NCBI GenBank assembly: GCA_005788935.1
Contig: SYAK01000043.1
Location: 1 to 11,322, forward strand
From: Pseudomonadota bacterium
Lineage (GTDB): Bacteria; Myxococcota; UBA9042; PHBI01
Length of the DNA: 11,322 bases
Direction of reading: 5' to 3'
Shown: piece by piece, positions 5,406-11,322 of the stretch
Numbering within the stretch: position 1 is the stretch's first letter
Layout of the letters: every line of letters begins with the position of its first letter
Translations under genes and position numbers: made by a program
The notes under the pieces: model-generated
Seen by the model: the letters and a program-made list of their open reading frames with translations, nothing else
Database searches by the model: none
Told to the model about the DNA's origin: nothing

Positions 5406-7838
5406 ATGTCCCTCGCCAGGCCCCTCCTGCTCCTCGCCGCCGCTGCGGCCGCTCAGCTCGCCGCATGCGGCAGCAACGACTGCAAGACCGACGCCGATTG
5501 CCCGGCGGGACGTCAGTGCCGCGTCGGGCTGTGCTCGCTCGGGGCTGGCGGCGCCGACGCGACCGGTCCGCTCGCTGACGTGACCCTCGACTGCGCGACG
5601 CCCGCCCCGGGCGAGCTCGTCATCAACGAGCTCCTCGCCGATCCGCCCGCGAGCGCTGACGTCGATGGCAACGGGGCTGCCAGCACCTCCGATGACGAGT
5701 TCGTCGAGCTCGTGAACCTCGCCATCAAGCCGGTCTCGCTGAGCGGCGTCGAACTCGTCGTCGGTGACAAGCGCATGTCGCTCGGGGCGCGCTGCCTGAA
5801 CCCGTTCGAGGCGGTCGTCATCTATGGCGGCCAGGGGCTGCCGTCGCTCACGAACAGCGGCGGCTCGGTGGCCCTCGTCCAGTCCGGGACCGAGGTTCAG
5901 CGCGTCGCCTGGGGGGCCGAGGGTGGGCGTGACAGCGCGCTCGTGCTCGCGACCGAGCTCGAGGCCGACAGCGCGCTGACCTTGCATGCCGACAAGTACG
6001 GGACGGCCTACTCGCCGGGCACCTGCGGCAACGGGCGCGCCTTCCCGGACTGCGCCGCGACCGATCCCGTGACGCCCCCCGGACCCGCCGAGTGCGACCC
6101 GCCTGGCGTCACCGACCTCGTCATCAACGAGCTGCTCGCGGACCCGCCCGCAGGCTCGGACGCCGACGGCAATGGCACCGCGAGCACGTCGGACGACGAA
6201 TTCGTCGAGGTCGTCAACGTGGCGACGCGCCCGGTCGCGATGAACGGCGTCGAGCTCTGGGTGGGCGGCCGCAAGGTCGCGCTCGGCGAGGGGTGCCTCG
6301 CGCCGATGGGGGCGCGCGTCCTCTTCGGCTCGGCAGGCCTGCCAGGCCTCACCAATACGGGCGCGAGCCTCACGCTGCGCATGGGCGGCAACATCACGCA
6401 GACCGTCACGTACGGCGCCGAGGGCGGGCGCGACAGCGCGCTCGTGCGGGCGACCGAGCTCGATTCGGCGGCCGCCTTCGCGCTGCACAAGGACGTCTTC
6501 GGGACGCCGTTCTCGCCCGGAACCTGCGGCAACGCGCGGTCCTTCCCCGACTGCGGGGCGCCGCCGGTGACGCCGGGAGACGACGCGACCGTCGCGGGTG
6601 ATGGCGCCGCGACGAGCGACGTGGCGGTCCCGGACGTGACGCCCGCCGCCTGCCCCGACCGCCCCATGGCCGGCGATCTCGTCATCAACGAGCTGCTCGC
6701 GGATCCCGGGACCCAGGGCTCGGAGACGGTCTGCGACGCGAACCAGGACGGCGCGGTCGGCGACGGGGACGAGTTCGTCGAGATTGTTAACATTTCTTCA
6801 CAATCCTTGAACATCGGCGGCTTCAAGATCGCGGACGCGTCAGGCAAGACGGTCCGCGTCCCCGACGGGACATGCCTCGCACCGCAGCAGGTGCTGCTTG
6901 TCTTCGGCAAGCATGCGGGTGGCGGCGACTTCGGCGGGGCCGTGGTGCTCGGCGGGACGAGTTCGCTCTCGCTCAACAACACGGGGGACACGGTGCGTCT
7001 GACCTCGCACGAGGACGCCCTGATGGCCGAGGTGGCCTATGGCAGCCTCGCCGACGGCGACCAGTCCATCACCCGCGCGACCGATCTCGACGCGACGTCG
7101 GCCTTCCTGCGCCACACGGCGCGTTCCTCCGCAGGCGGGCGCCGCATGAGCCCTGGCCTCTGCGCCTCGGGGGCGGCCTTCCCGGACTGCGGCAGCGGCG
7201 ATCTCCCCGCAGCTGATGCCTCCGTCCCTTCAGACACGGCCACGGCAGCCGACGCCGCGGCCACCGACTCCACGACCGCGACCGACGTCGAGCCCGGTCC
7301 GGACTGCGCGACGCCAGGCCCCGGGGACCTCGCCATCAACGAGGTGCTGCGCCAGCCCGGCAACATCGACTTCAATGGCGATGGCGCCATCTCCGCGACC
7401 CAGGACGAGTTCGTCGAGGTCGTCAACCCGTCGGCCGTGCCCCTGAGCCTCGCGGGTCTCGAGCTGCATGACGGCACGAGCACGGGGCGCCGCCACGTCT
7501 TCGCGGCGATGTGTCTGCCACCGGGTGCGGCGATCGTGATCTTCGGCGGCGGTACGCCCGCGGCGGGCCCGACTGGCGTCATGGTGGTCAAGGCCTCGAC
7601 CGGGGACCTCGGCCTCAACGACAGCGGCAGCGAGACGGTCGCGTTGAAGCTCACGACCGGCACCGTCATCGACCAGATCGTCGGCAACCCGAGCGGGTCT
7701 GGCAAGAGCTGGGTGCGCGTGCCGGAATGCTCGCTGTCGCCCGTGGCGCTTCACCCAGCGCTCGGCGACCGCTTCGCGTCTCCCGGGGTGCGGGCCGACG
7801 GGGGCTTCTTCGACGCGACGACCTGCCGCAAGCCCTGA
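5406..7838 (+). CDS. Large lipoprotein with four lamin-tail domain (LTD) repeats
   Basis: 810 aa. The signal peptide ends in lipobox LAAC, with lipidation at Cys21. A Cys knot follows (CGSNDCKTDADCPAG..C...C) and then four repeats, each about 155-180 residues and bounded by cysteines: C63-C216, C230-C383, C416-C595 and C634-C807. Each opens with (L/A)xINE(L/V)L, then an EF-hand-like D-x-[DN]-x-[DN]-G loop (starting at residues 85, 252, 444 and 655), then DEFVE(L/V/I)VN. This is the bacterial lamin-tail domain, an Ig-like beta sandwich found in surface and secreted proteins. Repeats 1-3 end in FPDC. Linkers between repeats 2-3 and 3-4 are Ala/Thr/Asp-rich. No catalytic residues are evident; a structural or adhesive role at the outer membrane, perhaps with Ca2+ bound, is inference. 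The ATG at 5406 is used (GGGAG 5 nt upstream); starting at 5370 would add an Arg/Pro tail before the signal peptide. Its stop is 9 bp from the stop of the convergent reductase gene. Confidence 0.9.
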   Translation: MSLARPLLLLAAAAAAQLAACGSNDCKTDADCPAGRQCRVGLCSLGAGGADATGPLADVTLDCATPAPGELVINELLADPPASADVDGNGAASTSDDEFVELVNLAIKPVSLSGVELVVGDKRMSLGARCLNPFEAVVIYGGQGLPSLTNSGGSVALVQSGTEVQRVAWGAEGGRDSALVLATELEADSALTLHADKYGTAYSPGTCGNGRAFPDCAATDPVTPPGPAECDPPGVTDLVINELLADPPAGSDADGNGTASTSDDEFVEVVNVATRPVAMNGVELWVGGRKVALGEGCLAPMGARVLFGSAGLPGLTNTGASLTLRMGGNITQTVTYGAEGGRDSALVRATELDSAAAFALHKDVFGTPFSPGTCGNARSFPDCGAPPVTPGDDATVAGDGAATSDVAVPDVTPAACPDRPMAGDLVINELLADPGTQGSETVCDANQDGAVGDGDEFVEIVNISSQSLNIGGFKIADASGKTVRVPDGTCLAPQQVLLVFGKHAGGGDFGGAVVLGGTSSLSLNNTGDTVRLTSHEDALMAEVAYGSLADGDQSITRATDLDATSAFLRHTARSSAGGRRMSPGLCASGAAFPDCGSGDLPAADASVPSDTATAADAAATDSTTATDVEPGPDCATPGPGDLAINEVLRQPGNIDFNGDGAISATQDEFVEVVNPSAVPLSLAGLELHDGTSTGRRHVFAAMCLPPGAAIVIFGGGTPAAGPTGVMVVKASTGDLGLNDSGSETVALKLTTGTVIDQIVGNPSGSGKSWVRVPECSLSPVALHPALGDRFASPGVRADGGFFDATTCRKP
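5592..6053 (+). repeat. Lamin-tail repeat 1 (coding)
   Basis: Codes for residues 63-216. It is closest to repeat 2: both share GAEGGRDSALV, ATEL, SPGTCGN and FPDC, and the INELLADPP block is nearly the same at DNA level. This pair is the most recent duplication visible in the gene. Confidence 0.8.
6093..6554 (+). repeat. Lamin-tail repeat 2 (coding)
   Basis: Codes for residues 230-383 and is exactly the same length as repeat 1 (154 codons between bounding Cys codons). This supports a whole-domain duplication without later indels. Confidence 0.8.
6651..7190 (+). repeat. Lamin-tail repeat 3 (coding), with AT-rich patch
   Basis: Codes for residues 416-595. It is longer than repeats 1 and 2 (180 codons). 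It keeps VINELLADP, a DANQDG loop, DEFVEIVN and FPDC. Codons 460-469 are strikingly AT-rich compared with the rest of the gene. Confidence 0.75.
7305..7826 (+). repeat. Lamin-tail repeat 4 (coding), most diverged
   Basis: Codes for residues 634-807. It keeps AINEVL, a DFNGDG loop, DEFVEVVN and a closing Cys, but lacks the ATEL and FPDC signatures of the other three. It forms the C-terminus of the protein, with only three residues after the last Cys. Confidence 0.75.
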
Positions 7839-7847
7839 GCGCGCGCG

Positions 7848-9131
7848 TCAGCGTGTCGGGGTCTCGACCTCGAAGCGGACCCCGGCCCGTGCGAGGCGGC
7901 TGAAGATGGGGGGCAGCGGGGCTGCCTCGACCGGGCCGCAGAGCGCGGTTGCAGGTGTCAGCACCCCACCGGCAAAGCCGGCGAAAGGGGGCTCGAACGC
8001 GAGATTGACCGCGGCGGCGGCGAGCATACCCGAGGTCGAGCCGTAGCCCGGGTCGCGCTCGCCCGACAGGCGGATGATGACGTCGGGCGGTCCGCTCCGA
8101 CCCTCCGCGGTCCGCCACGCCAGAACCCGGGCCCGCCAGGCGCCGCGGGCGATGGCCGCCTCAGACGGTCCTTCGCCAGGTGCGGGGAGGACCGTCGCCC
8201 CGAGCACGCGCCGCGCGAGTGGGCTCATGACAGCCCGCCAACCAACGGCGAGGCCAGCTGTCATGGCTAGCGCCCGCGCCCGACCCGCGAGCCCCGGGCC
8301 GCAGTCGGTCGACTCGTCGTAGTCGAGCCCGTCCGCGAGCCCGAGGAGCGCCTGCGAGCGCCGCACGACGCGGCTGTTGACGGAGGCCATCAGGAAGGGT
8401 GCCTGCCACCGGCCCGTCGACGCGTCGCGCCGCGGCGGGAATGTGTCGCGCGGGGCCCGCGGCCAACCGGCGGGCCGTGCGGGTGCGAGGACCCAGGGGT
8501 TGGCCATGCGGCGCCCAAGCTCCCGGTCGGCGGCCATGTTCGCGCCGATCTCCAGCATGCTCGCGACGGTCCCACCCGAGAAGCCGCCGCTCGCTCGTTG
8601 CAGTTGAAACGAGATGACGGCCGCTGGGGCACCGAAGACGCGGCGGCATGCATGTTGCGCGAGCCAGGCCCCGAGGTCGCTCGGGATGGAGTCGAAGCCG
8701 CAGGCGTGGACGATGCGGGCGCCGCGCTGGCCCGCTTCGGCGTCGTGGTCGGCGATCATCCGCGCCATGAATGGCACCTCGCCGGTCAGATCGCAGTAGT
8801 CCGTTCCGAGTGCAACACATGACGCAACGAGTGGGCCGCCGAGGCGGTCGTAGGGTCCGACGGTCGTGCAGACGACGCGTGTCTGGTCTGCGAGCGCGGA
8901 GAGCGAGGCCGCGTCCCCGCTGTCGGCCACGATGAGCGGCAGGGTCGCGAGGCCGGGGTGGTGCGCGCTCAGCGCGTCGCGGATGCGGGCCAGGCGCGCG
9001 GGGTCGCGACCCGCAAGGGCCCAGCGCAGGCCGGGTTCGGCGGTGAGCGCCTGCGCCACGAGTCGGCCAGTGAAGCCGGTGGCGCCGAGCAGGATGAGGT
9101 CGAAGGGGCGATCGGCGCGCGGTGTCGTCAT
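7848..9131 (-). CDS. Saccharopine dehydrogenase-like NAD(P)-dependent reductase (SCCPDH / trans-acting enoyl reductase type)
   Basis: 427 aa. The N-terminal Rossmann fold has the dinucleotide motif G16-A-T-G-F-T-G22, a following GRD (41-43) and VVCTTVGPY (87-95). Family blocks follow: GTDYCDLTGEV (109-119), HACGFDSIPSD (142-152) and GGFSGGTVASMLE (182-194). These match the SCCPDH / mycobacterial trans-acting enoyl reductase branch rather than true lysine-pathway saccharopine dehydrogenase. Members act on lipid or polyketide-like substrates or have unknown substrates, so the exact reaction is not assigned. The ATG at 9131 is chosen because the Rossmann motif begins about ten residues later; the open frame upstream to 9350 is Arg/Pro-rich and overlaps the tatD gene. 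No clear Shine-Dalgarno is present, which fits translational coupling to tatD, 13 nt upstream. It is the last gene of the minus-strand unit. Confidence 0.88.
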   Translation of the reverse strand: MTTPRADRPFDLILLGATGFTGRLVAQALTAEPGLRWALAGRDPARLARIRDALSAHHPGLATLPLIVADSGDAASLSALADQTRVVCTTVGPYDRLGGPLVASCVALGTDYCDLTGEVPFMARMIADHDAEAGQRGARIVHACGFDSIPSDLGAWLAQHACRRVFGAPAAVISFQLQRASGGFSGGTVASMLEIGANMAADRELGRRMANPWVLAPARPAGWPRAPRDTFPPRRDASTGRWQAPFLMASVNSRVVRRSQALLGLADGLDYDESTDCGPGLAGRARALAMTAGLAVGWRAVMSPLARRVLGATVLPAPGEGPSEAAIARGAWRARVLAWRTAEGRSGPPDVIIRLSGERDPGYGSTSGMLAAAAVNLAFEPPFAGFAGGVLTPATALCGPVEAAPLPPIFSRLARAGVRFEVETPTR

Positions 9132-9144
9132 CCGGGCAGGGTGG

Positions 9145-9978
9145 TCACGCCGACGGCACAGGGAAGGGCGGCAGGTCGAAGAGCCGGCGCGCGTTCTCGG
9201 CCGTGATCGCCGCGACGGCCTCGAAGGGCTCCCCGCGGGCCTCGGCGAGGGCCGCCACGACGTGTCGCAGATGGGCGGGGCGATTCGGTCGCGGCGGGCC
9301 ATCCTGGCGCGCGGGCCACGGCACCTGATCGGGCGCGTCGGTCTCGACAAGCAGGCGGTCCCGAGGCACTGCGCGCGCGGCCTCGCGCAGTCGGCGGCTC
9401 TGGGGCAGCGTCAGCGTCCCGGAAAACGACACGTGCAACCCGAGGTCGACGAGGGCCCGCGCGAACGGCGCGGCCCCCGAGAAGCTGTGGACGACCCCGC
9501 CGCGAGGTGGGAGCCCGACGCGTCGGAGGAGGGCGAGGGCGGGGGCCTCGGCGCGCAGCAGGTGCAGCACCACGGGAAGCGCGTGGCGACGCGCGAGCCC
9601 GAGCTGGGCCGCGAAGGCCGCCTCCTGAAGCGGGAGCGCGGCCTGCGCCTCGGGGGTCAGGCGGTCGAGACCGGTCTCGCCGAGCGCCACGGGCCGACAC
9701 CGCCCGAGCAGCGCGTCGAGCGCCCCGAGTGCCGCATCGACAGCCCCCGCGTCGAGCCCCGGGATGACTTGCGGGTGCAGCCCGAAGACCGGGTGCACGC
9801 GCCCCGGGAAGGCCCGGACCAGGGCCTGCTGGCTCGCCCAGCACGCGGGGTCGACGCCTGCCATCACGATCGCGTCGACGCCGGCCTCGGCCGCCTCTGC
9901 GAGAAGCGCGGTCGGCGTGGCGTCGAGGCGCTCCGAGTTGAGGTGGCAGTGGGCGTCGACTAGCGCGGTGCGTTGCAT
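9145..9978 (-). CDS. TatD-family metal-dependent hydrolase (putative deoxyribonuclease)
   Basis: 277 aa, a normal length for TatD, an amidohydrolase-type TIM barrel that uses divalent metal ions; E. coli TatD is a 3'-5' DNA exonuclease, and relatives YcfH and YjjV are less defined. Metal ligands are in place: H10-C-H12 (VDAHCHLN), Glu101 (LGETGLD), His139 (VVLHLLRA), His164 (VVHSFSG) and Asp214 (VETDAP). The usual 'LHSRDA' is LHLLRAE here, a mild departure near the fourth ligand. The C-terminal PAHLRHVVAALAEARG and TAENARRLF blocks are typical. The ATG at 9978 is chosen because VDAHCH begins at residue 7, as is usual; it lies one base after the rhomboid stop codon (TAA-C-ATG), so translation is probably coupled. 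It cannot be assigned to TatD, YcfH or YjjV by eye. Confidence 0.92.
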   Translation of the reverse strand: MQRTALVDAHCHLNSERLDATPTALLAEAAEAGVDAIVMAGVDPACWASQQALVRAFPGRVHPVFGLHPQVIPGLDAGAVDAALGALDALLGRCRPVALGETGLDRLTPEAQAALPLQEAAFAAQLGLARRHALPVVLHLLRAEAPALALLRRVGLPPRGGVVHSFSGAAPFARALVDLGLHVSFSGTLTLPQSRRLREAARAVPRDRLLVETDAPDQVPWPARQDGPPRPNRPAHLRHVVAALAEARGEPFEAVAAITAENARRLFDLPPFPVPSA

Positions 9979-9979
9979 G

Positions 9980-11143
9980 TTACTGGAAACGCAGCTCGAA
10001 TCGATCGAGGTTGTGCGCGATCCAGCCACGCCAGTCGCGAAAATGCCTGTCAAGCGAGGTCAATGCCGCATCCCACATGCGGGCGTCCCCCGCGTCGAGG
10101 GCCTCGCCGAGGCGCTCGCAGGCGACCCGCAGACCACGGAGCGCGTCCATCGCCTCGGGTTCGTCGCGGAAGGGGACTGTGGCGGTGAGACAGGCGATGT
10201 CGGGCCCGCCGCGCTGCTCGCCAGGCCCAAGCCCCTGCCACGTCGTCACGACCTCGCGGATGCAGTTGTCCATCCTGAGGACCTCGGGGCCCGCGACGCG
10301 CTCGGCCGAGTCGAGCATGGCCCAGGCGGCCGCGAGCGACACCGCGAGCGCGGCGATGGCCGTCGCGATCCAGACCATCGGGGCTGCTCGCCCGTCCTCT
10401 GCCGCAGCGTACAAGGCGCCAAGCAGCAGCCCGGCGACGAAGCCCCCGCCGTGGGCCACGTTGTTCACGCCAGGCATGATCAGGCCGAAGATCAGCGTGT
10501 ACAGCGCAAACTGTGCCGCCATGCGCGTGACCGGCGCGTCGAAGTCGCCGTCCGTGATGCGCCGCCGCGCGAGGATGGCCCCGATGAGCCCGCAGATGCC
10601 GCCAGAGGCCCCCGCGGTCGCCGGGACGTCGAGGGCGGTCCCCGCGAGTGGCAACCCGGCCGCAAAACCAGCCACGCCGGAGATCAGGAACACGCACCAG
10701 AACGCCGCCCGCCCGAAGTCCGCCTCGACCGCGCGGCCGAGATTCCAGAGCGCCATCCCGTTGAAGAGCAGGTGCAGCAGCGACAGGTGCAGGAAGATGG
10801 CTGCGATGAGCCGCCACCACTCCCCGTGCAGGACGAGTGGCGTGCGCACGAGGCCGAGGCGCTGCATCAGGTCGCGGCCCGGGCTCATGAGGTCGAGGGC
10901 GCCGCCATCCCCGGACGATGCGCCGCCCGCGAGCATGGCCCCGGCATAGAGCGCCACCATCACGACGAGCAGGATCGGTGTGACGAGGGCGCCTCCGGCC
11001 TGATCCTCGACGCCCTCGCGTCGCACGCGGACAACCCGCGGCGCGCCTGTTGCAGCAGGCGGGCCGCCGCACCACGGGCACACCCGCTCGAGTCCCATGA
11101 GTTTCCTGCAGTCGCGACAGATGGCAGGGCGGGGTGGCGTCAC
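9980..11143 (-). CDS. Rhomboid-family intramembrane serine protease with N-terminal zinc ribbon
   Basis: 387 aa. Residues 9-25 form a CxxC-x9-CxxC zinc ribbon (CRDC...CPWC). After a linker, membrane helices start near 53. The rhomboid core shows GEWWRLIAAIFLH (107-119), HLLFNGMALWNLG with conserved Asn128, the catalytic Ser180 in GASGGICG, and the catalytic His231 in NVAHGGGFVAG. The Ser-His dyad is intact, so it should cleave substrates within the membrane; the targets are unknown. A further membrane helix (about 255-277) is followed by about 110 residues of unassigned, probably helical and non-membrane C-terminal domain, which is unusual for the family. The start is GTG at 11143, with GAGGGG (11149-11154) 5 nt upstream overlapping the stop of the preceding gene. 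It lies in a compact unit with tatD and the reductase. Confidence 0.92.
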   Translation of the reverse strand: MTPPRPAICRDCRKLMGLERVCPWCGGPPAATGAPRVVRVRREGVEDQAGGALVTPILLVVMVALYAGAMLAGGASSGDGGALDLMSPGRDLMQRLGLVRTPLVLHGEWWRLIAAIFLHLSLLHLLFNGMALWNLGRAVEADFGRAAFWCVFLISGVAGFAAGLPLAGTALDVPATAGASGGICGLIGAILARRRITDGDFDAPVTRMAAQFALYTLIFGLIMPGVNNVAHGGGFVAGLLLGALYAAAEDGRAAPMVWIATAIAALAVSLAAAWAMLDSAERVAGPEVLRMDNCIREVVTTWQGLGPGEQRGGPDIACLTATVPFRDEPEAMDALRGLRVACERLGEALDAGDARMWDAALTSLDRHFRDWRGWIAHNLDRFELRFQ

Positions 11144-11148
11144 GGTGG

Positions 11149-11154
11149 CCCCTC
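11149..11154 (-). promoter_or_regulatory. Ribosome binding site overlapping upstream stop codon
   Basis: GAGGGG on the minus strand lies 5 nt before the rhomboid GTG start. Its first two bases are part of the TGA (11155-11153) of the preceding gene, a usual arrangement for coupled genes. Confidence 0.55.
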
Positions 11155-11322
11155 AGCGCCCGAGCAGCGGCTTGCCCGCGGCCCCGCCCTCGACGGCTGC
11201 CGCGAGCAGGTCGCGCGCGAGCACCGCCCCCTTGACCGTCCACTGCTCGCCCTGCACGACGACCGCCGCGACCGCGAGGTCGGCGACGCCGTCGGCCGGG
11301 TTCACGGGCGCCACCGCGACGA
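11153..11322 (-). CDS. Unidentified protein, C-terminal 56 residues only
   Basis: Reading the minus strand from the window end gives an open frame of 56 codons ending in TGA at 11155-11153, 9 nt before the rhomboid start. The peptide has ordinary protein composition (for example DGVADLAVAAVVVQGEQW and VLARDLLAAAVEGG), unlike the Arg-rich shadow frames. The codon third positions are mostly G or C, as in the confirmed genes here. I do not recognise a family from this fragment. The spacing makes it the upstream member of the rhomboid-tatD-reductase unit. Confidence 0.6.
   Translation of the reverse strand, partial: VAVAPVNPADGVADLAVAAVVVQGEQWTVKGAVLARDLLAAAVEGGAAGKPLLGR

Noticed and set aside
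4641..6488. 615-aa minus-strand open frame
   Set aside because: Low-complexity shadow opposite signal-peptide-bearing genes with clear domains; GC-rich DNA leaves few stops in such frames.
7975..7993. GCCGGC-rich inverted repeat inside the reductase gene
   Set aside because: Explained by PPFAGFAGG coding in GC-rich DNA; no sign of a regulatory role.
9132..9350. N-terminal extension of the reductase
   Set aside because: Overlaps the end of tatD; Arg/Pro-rich, and the Rossmann motif fits a start at 9131.
8866..9963. 365-aa plus-strand open frame opposite tatD and the reductase
   Set aside because: The minus-strand genes have full catalytic motifs; this frame is an Arg/Glu/Pro-rich antisense shadow.
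9979..10053. N-terminal extension of TatD
   Set aside because: Would overlap the rhomboid 3' end; the family's VDAHCH motif sits close to the start at 9978.
10011..10949. 312-aa plus-strand open frame opposite the rhomboid gene
   Set aside because: Ser/Pro/Arg-rich antisense frame; the rhomboid dyad and helices define the real strand.

Overview
This window is very GC-rich (roughly 70% by eye), densely coded DNA with short intergenic gaps. It carries two 'LAAC' lipoproteins, each with a Cys-rich 'C..G..C' knot right after the lipobox, one of them bearing four lamin-tail domains. It also has a Mla/Mce-type ABC ATPase. Together these suggest a Gram-negative predatory or social delta-proteobacterial lineage (Myxococcota or Bradymonadota-like). 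That taxonomic guess is inference from composition and protein style, not from a marker gene. I see no tRNA, rRNA, CRISPR array, insertion sequence or phage gene.

Layout: (1) 1-1143 (+) is the 3' part of a protein with two fused MlaF-like ABC ATPase domains. (2) 1351-2226 (+) is a pair of small heat-shock proteins (Hsp20/alpha-crystallin), probably one transcript. A leader hairpin touches the Shine-Dalgarno of the first gene, and a strong hairpin follows the second. (3) 2278-3421 (-) is pncA nicotinamidase followed by a small VTT/DedA-like membrane protein. (4) Divergent from pncA, 3584-4780 (+) is a lipoprotein with a C-terminal thioredoxin fold and a CGAC active site. A hairpin follows, then a small exported protein of unknown function (4917-5219), another hairpin, a candidate sigma-70 promoter, and a large lipoprotein of four lamin-tail repeats (5406-7838). 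(5) 7848-11322 (-) is a tight four-gene run converging on the lamin-tail gene: an unidentified gene cut by the window end, a zinc-ribbon rhomboid protease, a TatD-family metal-dependent hydrolase and a saccharopine-dehydrogenase-like reductase. Gaps are 9, 1 and 13 nt, so they are almost surely co-transcribed.

The window mixes cell-envelope functions (lipid-transport ATPase, membrane protein, exported lipoproteins, intramembrane protease) with stress and NAD housekeeping (sHsps, nicotinamidase). I see no clear new defence or mobile system. The most interesting items are the fused tandem MlaF ATPase with a degenerate second half, the possible RNA thermometer before the first sHsp, the thioredoxin lipoprotein next to an orphan secreted protein, the four-repeat lamin-tail lipoprotein with EF-hand-like loops and one AT-rich patch, and the rhomboid with an N-terminal zinc ribbon and an unassigned C-terminal extension.
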